Both the position numbers and the translations under genes were made by a program. From assembly GCF_008087085.1 (NCBI RefSeq), contig NZ_VIYJ01000001.1, forward strand, positions 1 through 64,000: 64,000 bases of DNA, given 5' to 3'. Shown here piece by piece: positions 1 to 9,720 of this stretch; the stretch's first letter is position 1; every line of letters begins with the position of its first letter. Origin of the DNA: Nocardioides rubriscoriae (GTDB lineage: Bacteria > Actinomycetota > Actinomycetes > Propionibacteriales > Nocardioidaceae). The notes under the pieces are model-generated. The model searched no databases, was not told where the DNA came from, and was given only the letters and a program-made list of their open reading frames with translations.

Positions 1-1
1 C

Positions 2-148
2 ACCTGCGCGCGCACCGGCGGCTGGTCGGCCCACATCCTGGAGCAAAAGCGCACCGGCCGCCTGATCCGCCCCTCCGCGGTCTACACCGGCCCCGCCTCC
101 CGCAGCGCCGACGAGGTCGACGGCTGGAAGGCCGAGTGGGCCGGCTGA
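2..148 (+). CDS. Citrate synthase, C-terminal end (partial)
   Basis: Only the last 48 codons are inside the window; the gene enters from the left edge. The frame reads a [14 protein letters not shown] stretch followed by a hydrophilic tail ending in Trp-Ala-Gly and TGA. The RTGGxxAHxxEQ segment with Arg-Leu-Ile-Arg-Pro is the usual C-terminal signature of citrate synthases, which condense acetyl-CoA with oxaloacetate in the TCA cycle. Actinobacteria often carry several paralogues (including methylcitrate synthases), so the exact paralogue cannot be told. A strong hairpin follows 25 bp downstream. Confidence 0.8.
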   Translation, partial: TCARTGGWSAHILEQKRTGRLIRPSAVYTGPASRSADEVDGWKAEWAG

Positions 149-173
149 CCCGCTGACCTGATCCACACGACCA

Positions 174-207
174 CGCCGGGTCGGCGCACCTGTGCGCCGA
201 CCCGGCG
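174..207. terminator. Bidirectional hairpin terminator between convergent genes
   Basis: A perfect 15-bp inverted repeat (174-188 with 193-207) with a 4-nt centre lies between the converging citrate synthase gene and the M15-like gene. There is no T-tract, as is common in high-GC actinobacteria. Position and perfection of the stem suggest it ends transcription from both sides. Confidence 0.8.
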
Positions 208-223
208 CCGTCGTGAGCGGTGC

Positions 224-2541
<2,318 letters not shown>

Positions 2542-2551
2542 GCCTGCCGTC

Positions 2552-2618
2552 GGGATAGTCCCTGACGAAAATCAACGATCCGGTCGCGAAATCCTTGATT
2601 TTCGTCAGGGACTATCCC
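2552..2618. repeat. Long perfect palindrome downstream of serC (terminator or repeat element)
   Basis: The arms 2552-2575 and 2595-2618 are perfect 24-nt reverse complements around a 19-nt centre; after one mismatch a further 3 bp can pair inside the loop. It lies between the converging serC and topoisomerase genes and can act as a terminator both ways. The arms are much richer in A/T (a run of four A and its T complement) than the surrounding sequence. Their length and perfection exceed a normal terminator, so a dispersed palindromic element is possible. Confidence 0.75.
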
Positions 2619-2619
2619 C

Positions 2620-3630
2620 TCAGCCGACCTGCTTGATCAGCCGGAGGGTCGCGCGCTCCAGGGCGGCCTGCCGCTCGTCGGGGTTGTCGAAGGTACGTCG
2701 GGTGGTGCGCTGGATGGTGATCCCGCGCTCGTAGGCCTCGATCACCCTCGGGTCGACGTACGACGACCGCGCCAGGGTCGGGGTGTTGCCCAAGAAGTCC
2801 GAGACCTCCTTCATCGCGCCCGAGACCGCCCGCTTGCGCGAGGCCTTGGTCTCGCCGTGCTCGGCGGTCTCGGCGAGCGCCGCCGCGGCGAGCACGGTCG
2901 CGTGCCAGGTGCGGAAGTCCTTGGCCGTGGCCTCGAGCCCGGTGGTCTGGCGGACGTAGCCGTTGACCAGGTCGGGGATGACCGAGCGCCACGAGCGACC
3001 CTCCTGGTAGGCCATCAGCCGCGGGTCGTCCCTGGCCCGTCGCCGGCGCATGATCTCGACGGCCTCGATGACCGTCGCGTCGTCGATCTCGATGCGGTGG
3101 TCGACGCCGGACTTGCCGGTGAACGTGAAGACCAGCCGGTCCTGGTGGCGCTTGACGTGGCGTCGCTCGATCGTGGTGAGCCCGAAGGAGCCGTTGGTGT
3201 CGGCGTAGACGTCGTTGCCGATGCGGAAGTAGCCCAGGTCGAGCAGGCGCACGGCGGCCGCGCACGCGCGCTCGAGCGGCATCCCCTCGCGCCCGAGGTC
3301 GGCCAGCACCAGCTCGCGCGCCTTGACCAGGCCCTTGCCGAACAGCAGCATCCGCTCGAACTTCTCCGCGTCGCGGCGCACCCGCCACTCGGGGTGGTAG
3401 AGGTACTGGCGGCGCCCGGCGTCGTCGGTGCCGACGGCCTGCAGGTGCCCGTTGGCGTACGGCGTCACCCACACGTCGCGCCAGGCCGGCGGGATCACCA
3501 GCGCCTTGACCCGGGCGGCGTCCTCGGGCGGCAGCCGGTCGCCGTCACCGTCGAGGTAGACGAACCCCGAGCCCGCCCGCCGCCGGGTCCAGCCCGGCTG
3601 GTCCGGCGACGTACGACGCAGTCTCACCAC
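2620..3630 (-). CDS. DNA topoisomerase IB
   Basis: 336 residues, matching the bacterial poxvirus-like type IB topoisomerases that relax supercoils through a 3'-phosphotyrosyl nick. Visible family features: the N-terminal beta region (Gly-Phe-Val-Tyr-Leu-Asp near residue 22, Ile-Pro-Pro-Ala-Trp near 47), the conserved catalytic-domain core Gly-Tyr-Phe-Arg-Ile-Gly-Asn near residue 133, a Lys-Asp-Phe-Arg-Thr-Trp-His active-site helix near 238, and the C-terminal Ser-Ser-Tyr-Val-Asp-Pro-Arg-Val motif near 289 that carries the nucleophilic Tyr. GTG start placed by a TAGGGT box six bases upstream. Likely monocistronic. Confidence 0.9.
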   Translation of the reverse strand: MVRLRRTSPDQPGWTRRRAGSGFVYLDGDGDRLPPEDAARVKALVIPPAWRDVWVTPYANGHLQAVGTDDAGRRQYLYHPEWRVRRDAEKFERMLLFGKGLVKARELVLADLGREGMPLERACAAAVRLLDLGYFRIGNDVYADTNGSFGLTTIERRHVKRHQDRLVFTFTGKSGVDHRIEIDDATVIEAVEIMRRRRARDDPRLMAYQEGRSWRSVIPDLVNGYVRQTTGLEATAKDFRTWHATVLAAAALAETAEHGETKASRKRAVSGAMKEVSDFLGNTPTLARSSYVDPRVIEAYERGITIQRTTRRTFDNPDERQAALERATLRLIKQVG

Positions 3631-3636
3631 CCGACG

Positions 3637-3642
3637 ACCCTA
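3637..3642 (-). promoter_or_regulatory. -10 box of topoisomerase IB gene (leaderless)
   Basis: TAGGGT on the minus strand, then six bases, then the GTG start at 3630. No ribosome binding site is present, which fits a leaderless mRNA. Confidence 0.6.
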
Positions 3643-3665
3643 GGGACGGCCCCGGGCCGGTGACC

Positions 3666-4697
3666 TCACCCACGAGGACGGAGCGACCTCACCAGCAGCA
3701 CCAGCATCACCAGGGCGAAGCCGGCGCCGATGACGTAGGACCGGCCCGAGCGCCCGCCGACCACGTCGGGGGCGTCCACGCCGTCGACCGGTCGGGCGGC
3801 GACCCCGCTGTCGGTCGAGGGAGAGGCCGTGACCGACGGCGGCGGGGCCACCGGGGCCACCGGCGCCACCGCGGCGGCGGCCCGGCGCGGCAGCCGCACC
3901 CGCAGCACGTCGGTGCGCACGCCCTCGGTGCTGATGAGCACGACGCCGTCCTCGTCGACGGTGATGCCCTCGCCCTGCGGCTGGTCGGGCAGGTCGAAGC
4001 GGGCGACCAGGCCGAGCGAGGGCCAGGCGTAGACGCTCGCGGAGGAGTAGCCGCGGACCACGAGGTGGCGGCCGTCGGGCCAGAACGCCCCGTCGGTGGC
4101 GATCGCGCGGGCGGTGCCCACGGCGCGCATCCGGTTGGGCCGGCCGGGATCCAGACGGGCGGGCGCGCGCAGCACCTCGGCACCGAAGACGCCCTTGGTG
4201 ACGACCACGAGACGGCCGTCGGGGTCGACGAGCAGGGTCTCGGCGTCACGTGCCCCGCCGGGGTAGACCAGCTCGTAGGTCGTGACGTCGCCGCGCACGT
4301 CGTGGTCGCCGCGACCCACCGGGACCCGCGTGACCGACACCGAGTCGCGGGCCTCGGCGTTGTCGCCGATGTCGGCGACCCAGACGTGGCCGGCACCGGC
4401 CGGGGCGAGGGCCTCGACGTCCTCGGGGTCGTCGGACCAGGTCGTGACCCCGACGGTGTCGCCGGTGCGCCGGTCGACGGCGAAGACCCGACCGGTGTCG
4501 CCCGAGTCGTTGACCGTGACGACCAGGCCGTCACGCGCCACCAGCCCGCTGGACTCGACGATCGCGGGGTCGGTGAAGGTGAGCTCTACCCTGCCGGACG
4601 GCGCCGCGCCGGCCGAGGCGAGGTCGACCAGGCCGACGACGAACGGCACCGCGACGGCCAGGGCCACCGCCCGTGCTGCGGTCCTGGTGGTCCTCAT
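3666..4697 (-). CDS. Secreted, C-terminally anchored beta-propeller-like protein
   Basis: 343 residues. A signal peptide spans about residues 1-33. A repetitive beta-rich body follows with blade-like motifs (Ser-Ser-Gly-Leu-Val, Val-Asn-Asp-Ser-Gly-Asp, Asp-Val-Glu-Ala-Leu, Val-Ala-Asp-Ile-Gly-Asp-Asn-Ala, Gln-Gly-Glu-Gly-Ile-Thr-Val). These resemble extracellular esterase-like or SdiA-regulated-type propellers. A Pro/Ala/Val-rich linker and a C-terminal membrane helix ending in Arg-Ser-Leu-Arg-Pro-Arg-Gly follow. It is therefore probably displayed outside the cell on a membrane anchor. The ATG overlaps the TGA of the methyltransferase gene by four bases, so the two are translationally coupled. 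Function unknown. Confidence 0.7.
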   Translation of the reverse strand: MRTTRTAARAVALAVAVPFVVGLVDLASAGAAPSGRVELTFTDPAIVESSGLVARDGLVVTVNDSGDTGRVFAVDRRTGDTVGVTTWSDDPEDVEALAPAGAGHVWVADIGDNAEARDSVSVTRVPVGRGDHDVRGDVTTYELVYPGGARDAETLLVDPDGRLVVVTKGVFGAEVLRAPARLDPGRPNRMRAVGTARAIATDGAFWPDGRHLVVRGYSSASVYAWPSLGLVARFDLPDQPQGEGITVDEDGVVLISTEGVRTDVLRVRLPRRAAAAVAPVAPVAPPPSVTASPSTDSGVAARPVDGVDAPDVVGGRSGRSYVIGAGFALVMLVLLVRSLRPRG

Positions 4698-5902
4698 GAC
4701 CCGCTGACGCCGAGCAGCCCGGCCAGTGCCGGCCGCAGGTGCCACTCGCCGACCAGCGCGTCGTAGTCGTCGCGCACGCCGTCGGGCACCACCCCGGTGC
4801 GCACGGCGCGCAGCATCGTGTTGCGGGGCGTGTGCTTGCTCTCGACGAACTGCACGACGTCGACGCGATAGCCCTGCAGCCGCATCAGCGAGCTGCGCAG
4901 CCCGTCGGTGAGCGTGTCGGCGAGCCGCTCGCGCAGGATGCCGTGCCGGACCAGCTCGGCGTACGCCGCCGGCGTGGGCCCGCGGCGCAGCTGCGTGGCG
5001 ACGTCGTGGTGGCAGCAGGGCGCGGCCAGCACGACCGGCGACCGCCACGCGACCGCGCGGGCCAGGGCGTCGTCGGTGGCGGTGTCGCACGCGTGCAGGG
5101 CCAGCACGACCTCGGGCGCGGGCTCGACGACGGCCTCGGCGATCGTGCCGGCCACGAAGCTCGCGTCGAGGCCGAGCCCCGCGGCGACGTCGGCGTTGCG
5201 CTGGCGCGACTGCTCGCGCACGTCGACGCCGGTCACCGTCACCGGCAGCCCACGGACCTCGACGAGGAAGCGCTGCGCCGCGATGGTGAGGTAGGCATTG
5301 CCGCAGCCCAGGTCGACGACGCGCAGCGGGTCGTCGACGGTCGGGTGGCGCAGGTGCCCGGCGGCCTGGGCCTCGGTGACCACCGTGTCGAGCAGTCGCA
5401 GGAACTCCTCGACCTGGCGGTACTTGGCCTGGCGGCTCGGCTTGACGCGCCCGTGGGCGTCGGCCAGGCCCAGCGCCTGCCACACGGGGTCGTCGTCGGC
5501 CAGGCGGCGGTCCTTGGTGCGGTCGTGGCGGTGCTCGACCTCGACGGGCTCGGCACGCGCCTTGCTGGAGACGAAGGCCTCGTCGCGCTTGGAGACCCGG
5601 ACCTGGTGGGTGTGCGTCGCGGTCTCGACGTGCCAGCTGCCGAACGGCTCGGCGAGTAGCGCGTCGACCGCCCGGGCCGCCTCGGGCCCGATCGCGTGGT
5701 TGCCGGTGTGGGCCTGCGTGGCGTCGTACGACGTCAGCTGGAGGTGGCGGCCGGCCTTGAGGTCGACCCAGCGGGCCTCCACCCGCCGCCACGACGGGGC
5801 CGCAGCCCTGCGACGCCCCGAGGCGACGGCCCGGACGAGGCCGTCGGCGTCGAGCAGCGCGTCGCGCACCAGCGCGAGCGCCCGGTCGAGGGAGTCGCTC
5901 AC
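4694..5902 (-). CDS. Class I SAM-dependent methyltransferase (Methyltransf_32-like)
   Basis: 402 residues from a GTG start. The C-terminal half has a clear motif I (Val-Val-Asp-Leu-Gly-Cys-Gly-Asn-Ala-Tyr-Leu-Thr) for SAM binding, a Gly-Val-Asp-Val-Arg motif II and a Leu-Ala-Leu-His-Ala-Cys-Asp motif. It also has an Ala-Pro-Cys-Cys-His-His-Asp stretch like the CCHH motif of TRM13-type RNA methyltransferases, so an RNA substrate is possible but inferred. The N-terminal half is a basic, beta-rich region. The GTG overlaps the TGA of the upstream 28-codon ORF, and its own stop overlaps the next ATG, so three genes form a tight operon. Confidence 0.8.
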   Translation of the reverse strand: MSDSLDRALALVRDALLDADGLVRAVASGRRRAAAPSWRRVEARWVDLKAGRHLQLTSYDATQAHTGNHAIGPEAARAVDALLAEPFGSWHVETATHTHQVRVSKRDEAFVSSKARAEPVEVEHRHDRTKDRRLADDDPVWQALGLADAHGRVKPSRQAKYRQVEEFLRLLDTVVTEAQAAGHLRHPTVDDPLRVVDLGCGNAYLTIAAQRFLVEVRGLPVTVTGVDVREQSRQRNADVAAGLGLDASFVAGTIAEAVVEPAPEVVLALHACDTATDDALARAVAWRSPVVLAAPCCHHDVATQLRRGPTPAAYAELVRHGILRERLADTLTDGLRSSLMRLQGYRVDVVQFVESKHTPRNTMLRAVRTGVVPDGVRDDYDALVGEWHLRPALAGLLGVSGS

Positions 5903-5985
5903 TTCAGCGCCGCCGCGACGACCACGACGAGCAGCAGCCCCACGAGCGCCAGCGAGATCACGAGGCGGCGGTGGCGGGGGTTCAC
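5899..5985 (-). CDS. 28-residue single-pass membrane peptide
   Basis: A tiny ORF: a basic start (Asn-Pro-Arg-His-Arg-Arg) followed by one hydrophobic helix rich in Leu and Val and ending in Leu-Lys. Three features support it. A TAGGCT -10 box lies exactly six bases before the GTG. Its TGA overlaps the methyltransferase GTG as GTGA. No other promoter or ribosome binding site for the methyltransferase is visible. It could be a real membrane peptide or a leader ORF whose translation feeds ribosomes into the methyltransferase gene. Confidence 0.6.
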   Translation of the reverse strand: MNPRHRRLVISLALVGLLLVVVVAAALK

Positions 5986-5991
5986 TCCCCC

Positions 5992-5997
5992 AGCCTA
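5992..5997 (-). promoter_or_regulatory. -10 box of the small-peptide/methyltransferase operon
   Basis: TAGGCT on the minus strand with six bases before the GTG at 5985; probable leaderless start of a three-gene transcript. Confidence 0.55.
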
Positions 5998-6033
5998 GGA
6001 GGCCACCGGGCACCGGCCACGGGGCGTCCTGCG

Positions 6034-6816
6034 TCAGCGCGGCCTGGCGTACGCCGCGACCCCGGTGTCGTAGAGCACGCACGCCTCGTCGCCGTCGACC
6101 CAGGCGTCGTGCCCCGGCTCGATCAGCACGACGTCGCCGGCGCAGATCTGCCTCTCGGTGCCGTCGTCCATGAGCACCGTCATCCGGCCCGCGACGCAGA
6201 CCCCGGTGTGGCGGACCTGGCAGGTGTCGGTCCCGGCGATCGGCCTGACGTCGGTCGACCAGCGCCACCCGGGCTCGAAGGTGCCCATGCCGAGCGTGAA
6301 GTCGCCCAGGGTGACGACGTCCATGCGTCCGTGTGCCGCGAAGGGCCGGGTCTCGTGCGGGTCGGCGATGTTGCGCACGGCGATCGACGCCCCGAGCCGG
6401 CGGTCCTCGTCGGTGTCGTTGTCGGTGGCGTCGTCGGTGGCGTCGTCGATGCAGAGGATGTTGCCCTCGCTGTCCCTGAACCACGCGGCGTGCCCGGCGT
6501 CGCCCAGCCCCGCGACGTCGCCGTCCCAGGCCAGCCCGGGCAGGTCGTAGTGCTCGAACGTGACGCCCTGCGCCCGGAGGTCAGAGACGACGGGGCCCAC
6601 GTCGGGCACCTTGAACTGGGCGATCGTGTGCTCGGACTTCCCGGCGTGCTCGGTCTCGTAGACGTGGAACGTCGTGCCCCGGGTCGTGTGGTAGAGCAGG
6701 CCGCCGGGGTCCTCCTCGGCGGGGCGCAGGCCGAGCTTGTCGGCGTAGAAGCGGCGGGCCCGCTCGATGTCGCGGGCCGGGATGTTGGCAGTGACCTGAC
6801 TGTCTTGCAGCAGCAT
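6034..6816 (-). CDS. VOC (glyoxalase-like) and cupin fusion protein
   Basis: 260 residues with two unrelated metal-binding folds. Residues 1-127 form a vicinal-oxygen-chelate domain (Ile-Pro-Ala-Arg-Asp-Ile-Glu-Arg-Ala-Arg-Arg-Phe-Tyr start, Asp-Ser-Glu-Gly-Asn-Ile end). A strongly acidic linker of Asp, Ala and Thr repeats spans about 126-140. The rest is a cupin with Val-Arg-His-Thr-Gly and a Gly-His-Asp-Ala-Trp-Val-Asp-Gly-Asp motif. Standalone VOC proteins of this type and standalone cupins are both common; the fusion suggests a shared substrate or a redox or resistance role, which is not known. It follows a 48-codon gene by 13 bp. Confidence 0.8.
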   Translation of the reverse strand: MLLQDSQVTANIPARDIERARRFYADKLGLRPAEEDPGGLLYHTTRGTTFHVYETEHAGKSEHTIAQFKVPDVGPVVSDLRAQGVTFEHYDLPGLAWDGDVAGLGDAGHAAWFRDSEGNILCIDDATDDATDNDTDEDRRLGASIAVRNIADPHETRPFAAHGRMDVVTLGDFTLGMGTFEPGWRWSTDVRPIAGTDTCQVRHTGVCVAGRMTVLMDDGTERQICAGDVVLIEPGHDAWVDGDEACVLYDTGVAAYARPR

Positions 6817-6829
6817 GACGATCGCCTCC

Positions 6830-6976
6830 TCAGGCGCTCTCGAAACGGGGGTGGTGCAGGTCGTGGGACTCGAGCGGACCGTCCATCAGCGCGTCGAGGC
6901 GCCGGGCCCGCTCGTCGAGCAGTGCGTGGGCCTCGTCCTGTCGTCTGCAGGGTCCCTGGATGAGTTGGACACACAT
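6830..6976 (-). CDS. Small hypothetical protein, 48 residues
   Basis: A short ORF starting Met-Cys-Val-Gln-Leu-Ile-Gln-Gly with an excellent GGGAGG ribosome binding site four bases before the ATG. It lies 13 bp upstream of the VOC-cupin gene and would be co-transcribed. The body is a charged helix (Asp-Glu-Arg-Ala-Arg-Arg-Leu-Asp-Ala-Leu) and a His-rich end. The start resembles the first strand of small dimeric alpha-beta-barrel proteins, so it may be the remnant of a longer gene whose C-terminal part is lost. No function is assigned. Confidence 0.55.
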   Translation of the reverse strand: MCVQLIQGPCRRQDEAHALLDERARRLDALMDGPLESHDLHHPRFESA

Positions 6977-7167
6977 GATCCCTCCCTGGTCGTCCGTGAC
7001 GAGACCGGTCGAGGCAGGGAGGGCCGCGGCCGGACCCACCTTCACCGTACGCCGCTGGGCGGGCCCGGGAAGGGCCCGAACGATCCTCATGGCGGGACCA
7101 AGGACCCTGCCGCGCGGAGCTGGACTCGCTGGACTCCCGTCCCCGTGGGGGCGTGAGGCGGGTACGG

Positions 7168-7428
7168 CTACCCGGCGGGCTCGTCGGCCGGGGCCGGCTC
7201 GTCGTCGTCCCACCCGGCCGGCTCGGGAGCCAGCACGTCCTCGGGCGAGTGCCGGAACGACACGTCGTCGACGGTGAAGGTCACGTTGCCGGTCTCCGCC
7301 CACCGCCGCGCCGCCTCGGCGGCGTCCTCCTCGGACTCGCAGAGCTCACGGGCCAACAGCTCGCCCTCGCGGTAGACGCAGAGCTCGATGGTCGGAGAGC
7401 TGTCGCCCTCGTGCACGGACTGCGTCAT
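7168..7428 (-). CDS. Small acidic hypothetical protein, 86 residues
   Basis: Starts Met-Thr-Gln-Ser-Val with a GGGAGG ribosome binding site. The protein has a compact region (Ile-Glu-Leu-Cys-Val-Tyr-Arg-Glu-Gly-Glu, then a Glu/Ala-rich helix and Val-Thr-Phe-Thr-Val-Asp-Asp-Val) and a disordered acidic Pro/Ala/Asp tail. It is cytoplasmic and has no recognised domain. The 191 bp between its stop and the 48-codon gene start (6977-7167) contain no clear promoter or terminator that I can support. Confidence 0.6.
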   Translation of the reverse strand: MTQSVHEGDSSPTIELCVYREGELLARELCESEEDAAEAARRWAETGNVTFTVDDVSFRHSPEDVLAPEPAGWDDDEPAPADEPAG

Positions 7429-7538
7429 GGTGCCCTCCCGGCTGCTCCTCGCGCCGCACCACCCGGCACGGCCGTCCCCAGCATGGGCGTGAGGCGGCCG
7501 CGAGCAGGAGGGCACAAGGTCACCACGCCGGACACTCC

Positions 7539-7607
7539 GGTGCTCGAGGTGCGAGGAGCGCCAGCGACGAGCCCTCCGAGGCTCGCTGCGCTGACACCTC
7601 AGCAACC
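7539..7607. repeat. Imperfect palindromic intergenic repeat
   Basis: A roughly 69-bp imperfect palindrome in the 203-bp gap between two small genes. The outer arms (GGTGCTCGAGGTG and CACCTCAGCAACC) and inner arms (AGCGCCAGCGACGAG and CTCGCTGCGCT) pair with small mismatches around a centre near 7574. It resembles dispersed palindromic units of actinobacterial genomes and is unrelated to the family at 22134 and 59337. Confidence 0.5.
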
Positions 7608-7631
7608 ACCGCGAAGCCCCCACAGCCGACG

Positions 7632-7967
7632 TCAGAAGCCGCCGTCGAACAACCACACCACCCACACCACCGAGAGCGCCCCGGCGAACGCCGCTGCCAG
7701 GTGGTAGGCGTCGCGACGGGCGGTGAAGCCGAGCGCTGCTGCCGCCAGGGTGAGGACGCCGGCCGCAGCCGCCAGCACGAACTGGGCCGCGTAGCGCCAG
7801 TCGCCCTCGTAGTTGTCGGGACAGCCGTCGTCGCACTGCAGGACCGAGAGGACGAACGCGAACAGCACCGCACACGCCACCACGGCGATGACGACCAGCG
7901 ACACGGCCGCGCGGGCGGCGAGCCGCCACGGCGAGCGCCGTCCCGGGCCGGCGACGGCCTCGTTCAC
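7632..7967 (-). CDS. Small membrane protein with three helices
   Basis: 111 residues from GTG. Helices lie near residues 17-44, 58-82 and 89-107. A short extracytoplasmic loop between the first two contains two Cys (Gln-Cys-Asp-Asp-Gly-Cys-Pro-Asp) that could form a disulfide. It starts 20 bp after the stop of the iron alcohol dehydrogenase gene on the same strand and is probably co-transcribed with it. No known family is recognised. Confidence 0.6.
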   Translation of the reverse strand: MNEAVAGPGRRSPWRLAARAAVSLVVIAVVACAVLFAFVLSVLQCDDGCPDNYEGDWRYAAQFVLAAAAGVLTLAAAALGFTARRDAYHLAAAFAGALSVVWVVWLFDGGF

Positions 7968-7986
7968 GATGAGGTCGCTCGAGTCG

Positions 7987-9255
7987 TCACCACAGCTCCA
8001 TGGAGCTGCGGAAGACCCCCGCCAGGTCGTCGCCGGTGACGGTCTTGGGGGCGGTCGCGAGCAGCCGCTGCTGCTTCAGGGCCCCGTCGACCAGGGCGTC
8101 GACGTCGGCGTCGCCGTAGCCGACCTCGGCCAGCCCGTTGGGGATGCCGATGTCACGCATCAGGGTCGAGAGGACCCCCGGCAGCACGTCGGGGCCGTGG
8201 GCCGACGACGACAGCGTCGGGTCGAGCAGGCGCGCGGCGGCCAGGTGGCGCTCGGGCGAGGCGTCGTAGGTGAAACGGAAGGCCTCGGGGGCCGTCAGCG
8301 AGACGGCCATGCCGTGGGGCACGATCGCCTCGGCGGGCGGGTAGCCGTCGGGGCGGTAGTCGCGCACCCGGCCAGCGATCGGGTAGGCGTTGGCGTGCGG
8401 CACGTGCACGCCGGCGTTGCCGAACCCGAGGCCGGCGAAGGTCGCGGCGAGCGACATCTGCTCGCGCGCGGTCACGTCGGACCCGTCGGCGACCGCGGCG
8501 CGGAACGACCCGGCCAGCAGCGCCATCGCCTTCTCCGACCACAGGTCGGCGATCGGGTTGGCGCCGCAGTAGGGCACGCGCTGCTCGGGCTGCTTGGCCT
8601 CGAAGTCGCCGAACCACCGCGCGGTGTAGCTCTCCAGGGCGTGGCACAGGATGTCCATCCCGGCGGCCGCGGTGACCATCGCGGGCTGGGTGATCGTCAG
8701 CGACGGGTCGACGACCGCCATGGTGGGCCGCAGCTTGGGGTGGCTGATGCCGGTCTTGACGTGCAGCGACAGCACGTCGAGCACGCAGATGGTGGTGCTC
8801 TCGCTGCCGGTGCCGGTCGTGGTCGGTACGGCGACCAGCGGCAGCAGCGGCTGGGTGGGCGCCTGCGCCTTGCCGACGGGGGCGTTGAGGTAGTCCATCA
8901 GGTCGCCGGGGTTGGTGGTGAGCAGGTTGACCGCCTTGGCGGTGTCGATCGCCGACCCGCCGCCGACCGCGACGATCGCGTCGAAGGGACCGGCGTCGCG
9001 GGCGAACTCGATCGCGTGGCGCATCGACTCGTCGGTCGGCTCGACCCGCGCGGCGTCGTACGTCGTCACCTCGAGGCCGCGCGCCGCGACCTGCTCGGCG
9101 ATGCGTGCCGGGTGCCCGGTCGCGGCCACGCCGGGGTCGGTCACGAGCAGCACCCGGCGTGCCCCGAGGGCCGCGAGGTCGTGCCCGATCTCCGAGGAGG
9201 CTCCCGCACCGAACTTGAGGGCCGGGGCTGCGTAGGTGAAGACGGTCTCGCTCAC
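7987..9255 (-). CDS. Iron-containing alcohol dehydrogenase, hydroxyacid-oxoacid transhydrogenase type
   Basis: 422 residues, full length for the ADHFE1/HOT branch of the Fe-ADH family. Residues 20-45 carry the Lys-Phe-Gly-Ala-Gly start. The Gly-Gly-Gly-Ser-Ala-Ile-Asp-Thr-Ala-Lys nucleotide-binding motif lies near residue 98. The metal-binding Asp and His residues are seen in Gly-Met-Asp-Ile-Leu-Cys-His-Ala-Leu-Glu and in a later Val-Pro-His-Gly-Met motif. Family enzymes oxidise 4-hydroxybutyrate-like acids while reducing 2-oxoglutarate or use NAD; which applies here is inferred. GTG start with TAGGGT six bases upstream. Confidence 0.85.
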   Translation of the reverse strand: MSETVFTYAAPALKFGAGASSEIGHDLAALGARRVLLVTDPGVAATGHPARIAEQVAARGLEVTTYDAARVEPTDESMRHAIEFARDAGPFDAIVAVGGGSAIDTAKAVNLLTTNPGDLMDYLNAPVGKAQAPTQPLLPLVAVPTTTGTGSESTTICVLDVLSLHVKTGISHPKLRPTMAVVDPSLTITQPAMVTAAAGMDILCHALESYTARWFGDFEAKQPEQRVPYCGANPIADLWSEKAMALLAGSFRAAVADGSDVTAREQMSLAATFAGLGFGNAGVHVPHANAYPIAGRVRDYRPDGYPPAEAIVPHGMAVSLTAPEAFRFTYDASPERHLAAARLLDPTLSSSAHGPDVLPGVLSTLMRDIGIPNGLAEVGYGDADVDALVDGALKQQRLLATAPKTVTGDDLAGVFRSSMELW

Positions 9256-9261
9256 CCGTCC

Positions 9262-9267
9262 ACCCTA
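9262..9267 (-). promoter_or_regulatory. -10 box of the Fe-ADH gene (leaderless)
   Basis: TAGGGT followed by six bases and the GTG at 9255 on the minus strand. The rest of the 189-bp divergent region to 9444 must hold the promoter of the glycosyltransferase operon; TTGAAC at 9343 is a possible -35, but no -10 at standard spacing is convincing. Confidence 0.6.
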
Positions 9268-9444
9268 GGACCCCTCCCGTGACTCCTGTCACGCCGCACG
9301 CGACTGTGACGTGAAGGCAACAAAACCTGTTACCGGACGCTGGTTGAACCGTGTGCCGTACCCATGGGTTACTTCACGGGAGTCAGGACCGAGGGCCGCC
9401 TTTCCCGGGCGGGCGACCTCGGTCCACCAGGGGGGATTTCACTC

Positions 9445-9720
9445 ATGTCGGTCCACAGCACTTCGTCGCGTCAGGCGGGCACGTCCGTCGCGGCCGCGGT
9501 GACGGGTCTCGTGGTGACCCTCGTGGCCTTCGTCGTGGTGTTCTCGGCCTTCCTCCTGGCTCCGCTGGCGCTGTTCGGCGTCGCCCTGGCCTGCTACCTC
9601 GTGCTGCGCCCGCGCTCCGCGCGGTCCGCCGGCGCCACGACGTCCGACACCCCCTCCGGCACGGCAAGCGACGACGGCGCCGGCGCGCTCGGACACGGCT
9701 TCGGGTCGGGCGTCCGGTGA
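9445..9720 (+). CDS. Small two-helix membrane protein, first gene of the glycosyltransferase operon
   Basis: 91 residues. The ATG at 9445 is chosen because GGGGGG lies ten bases upstream; an upstream in-frame ATG at 9364 would add a poorly conserved-looking Arg/Gly-rich tail. A helical hairpin (about residues 13-52, Val/Leu/Ala-rich, broken by Pro) is followed by a polar Ser/Gly/Asp tail. Its TGA overlaps the GTG of the glycosyltransferase (GTGA), so translation is coupled. It may be an accessory subunit of the synthase. Confidence 0.65.
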   Translation: MSVHSTSSRQAGTSVAAAVTGLVVTLVAFVVVFSAFLLAPLALFGVALACYLVLRPRSARSAGATTSDTPSGTASDDGAGALGHGFGSGVR

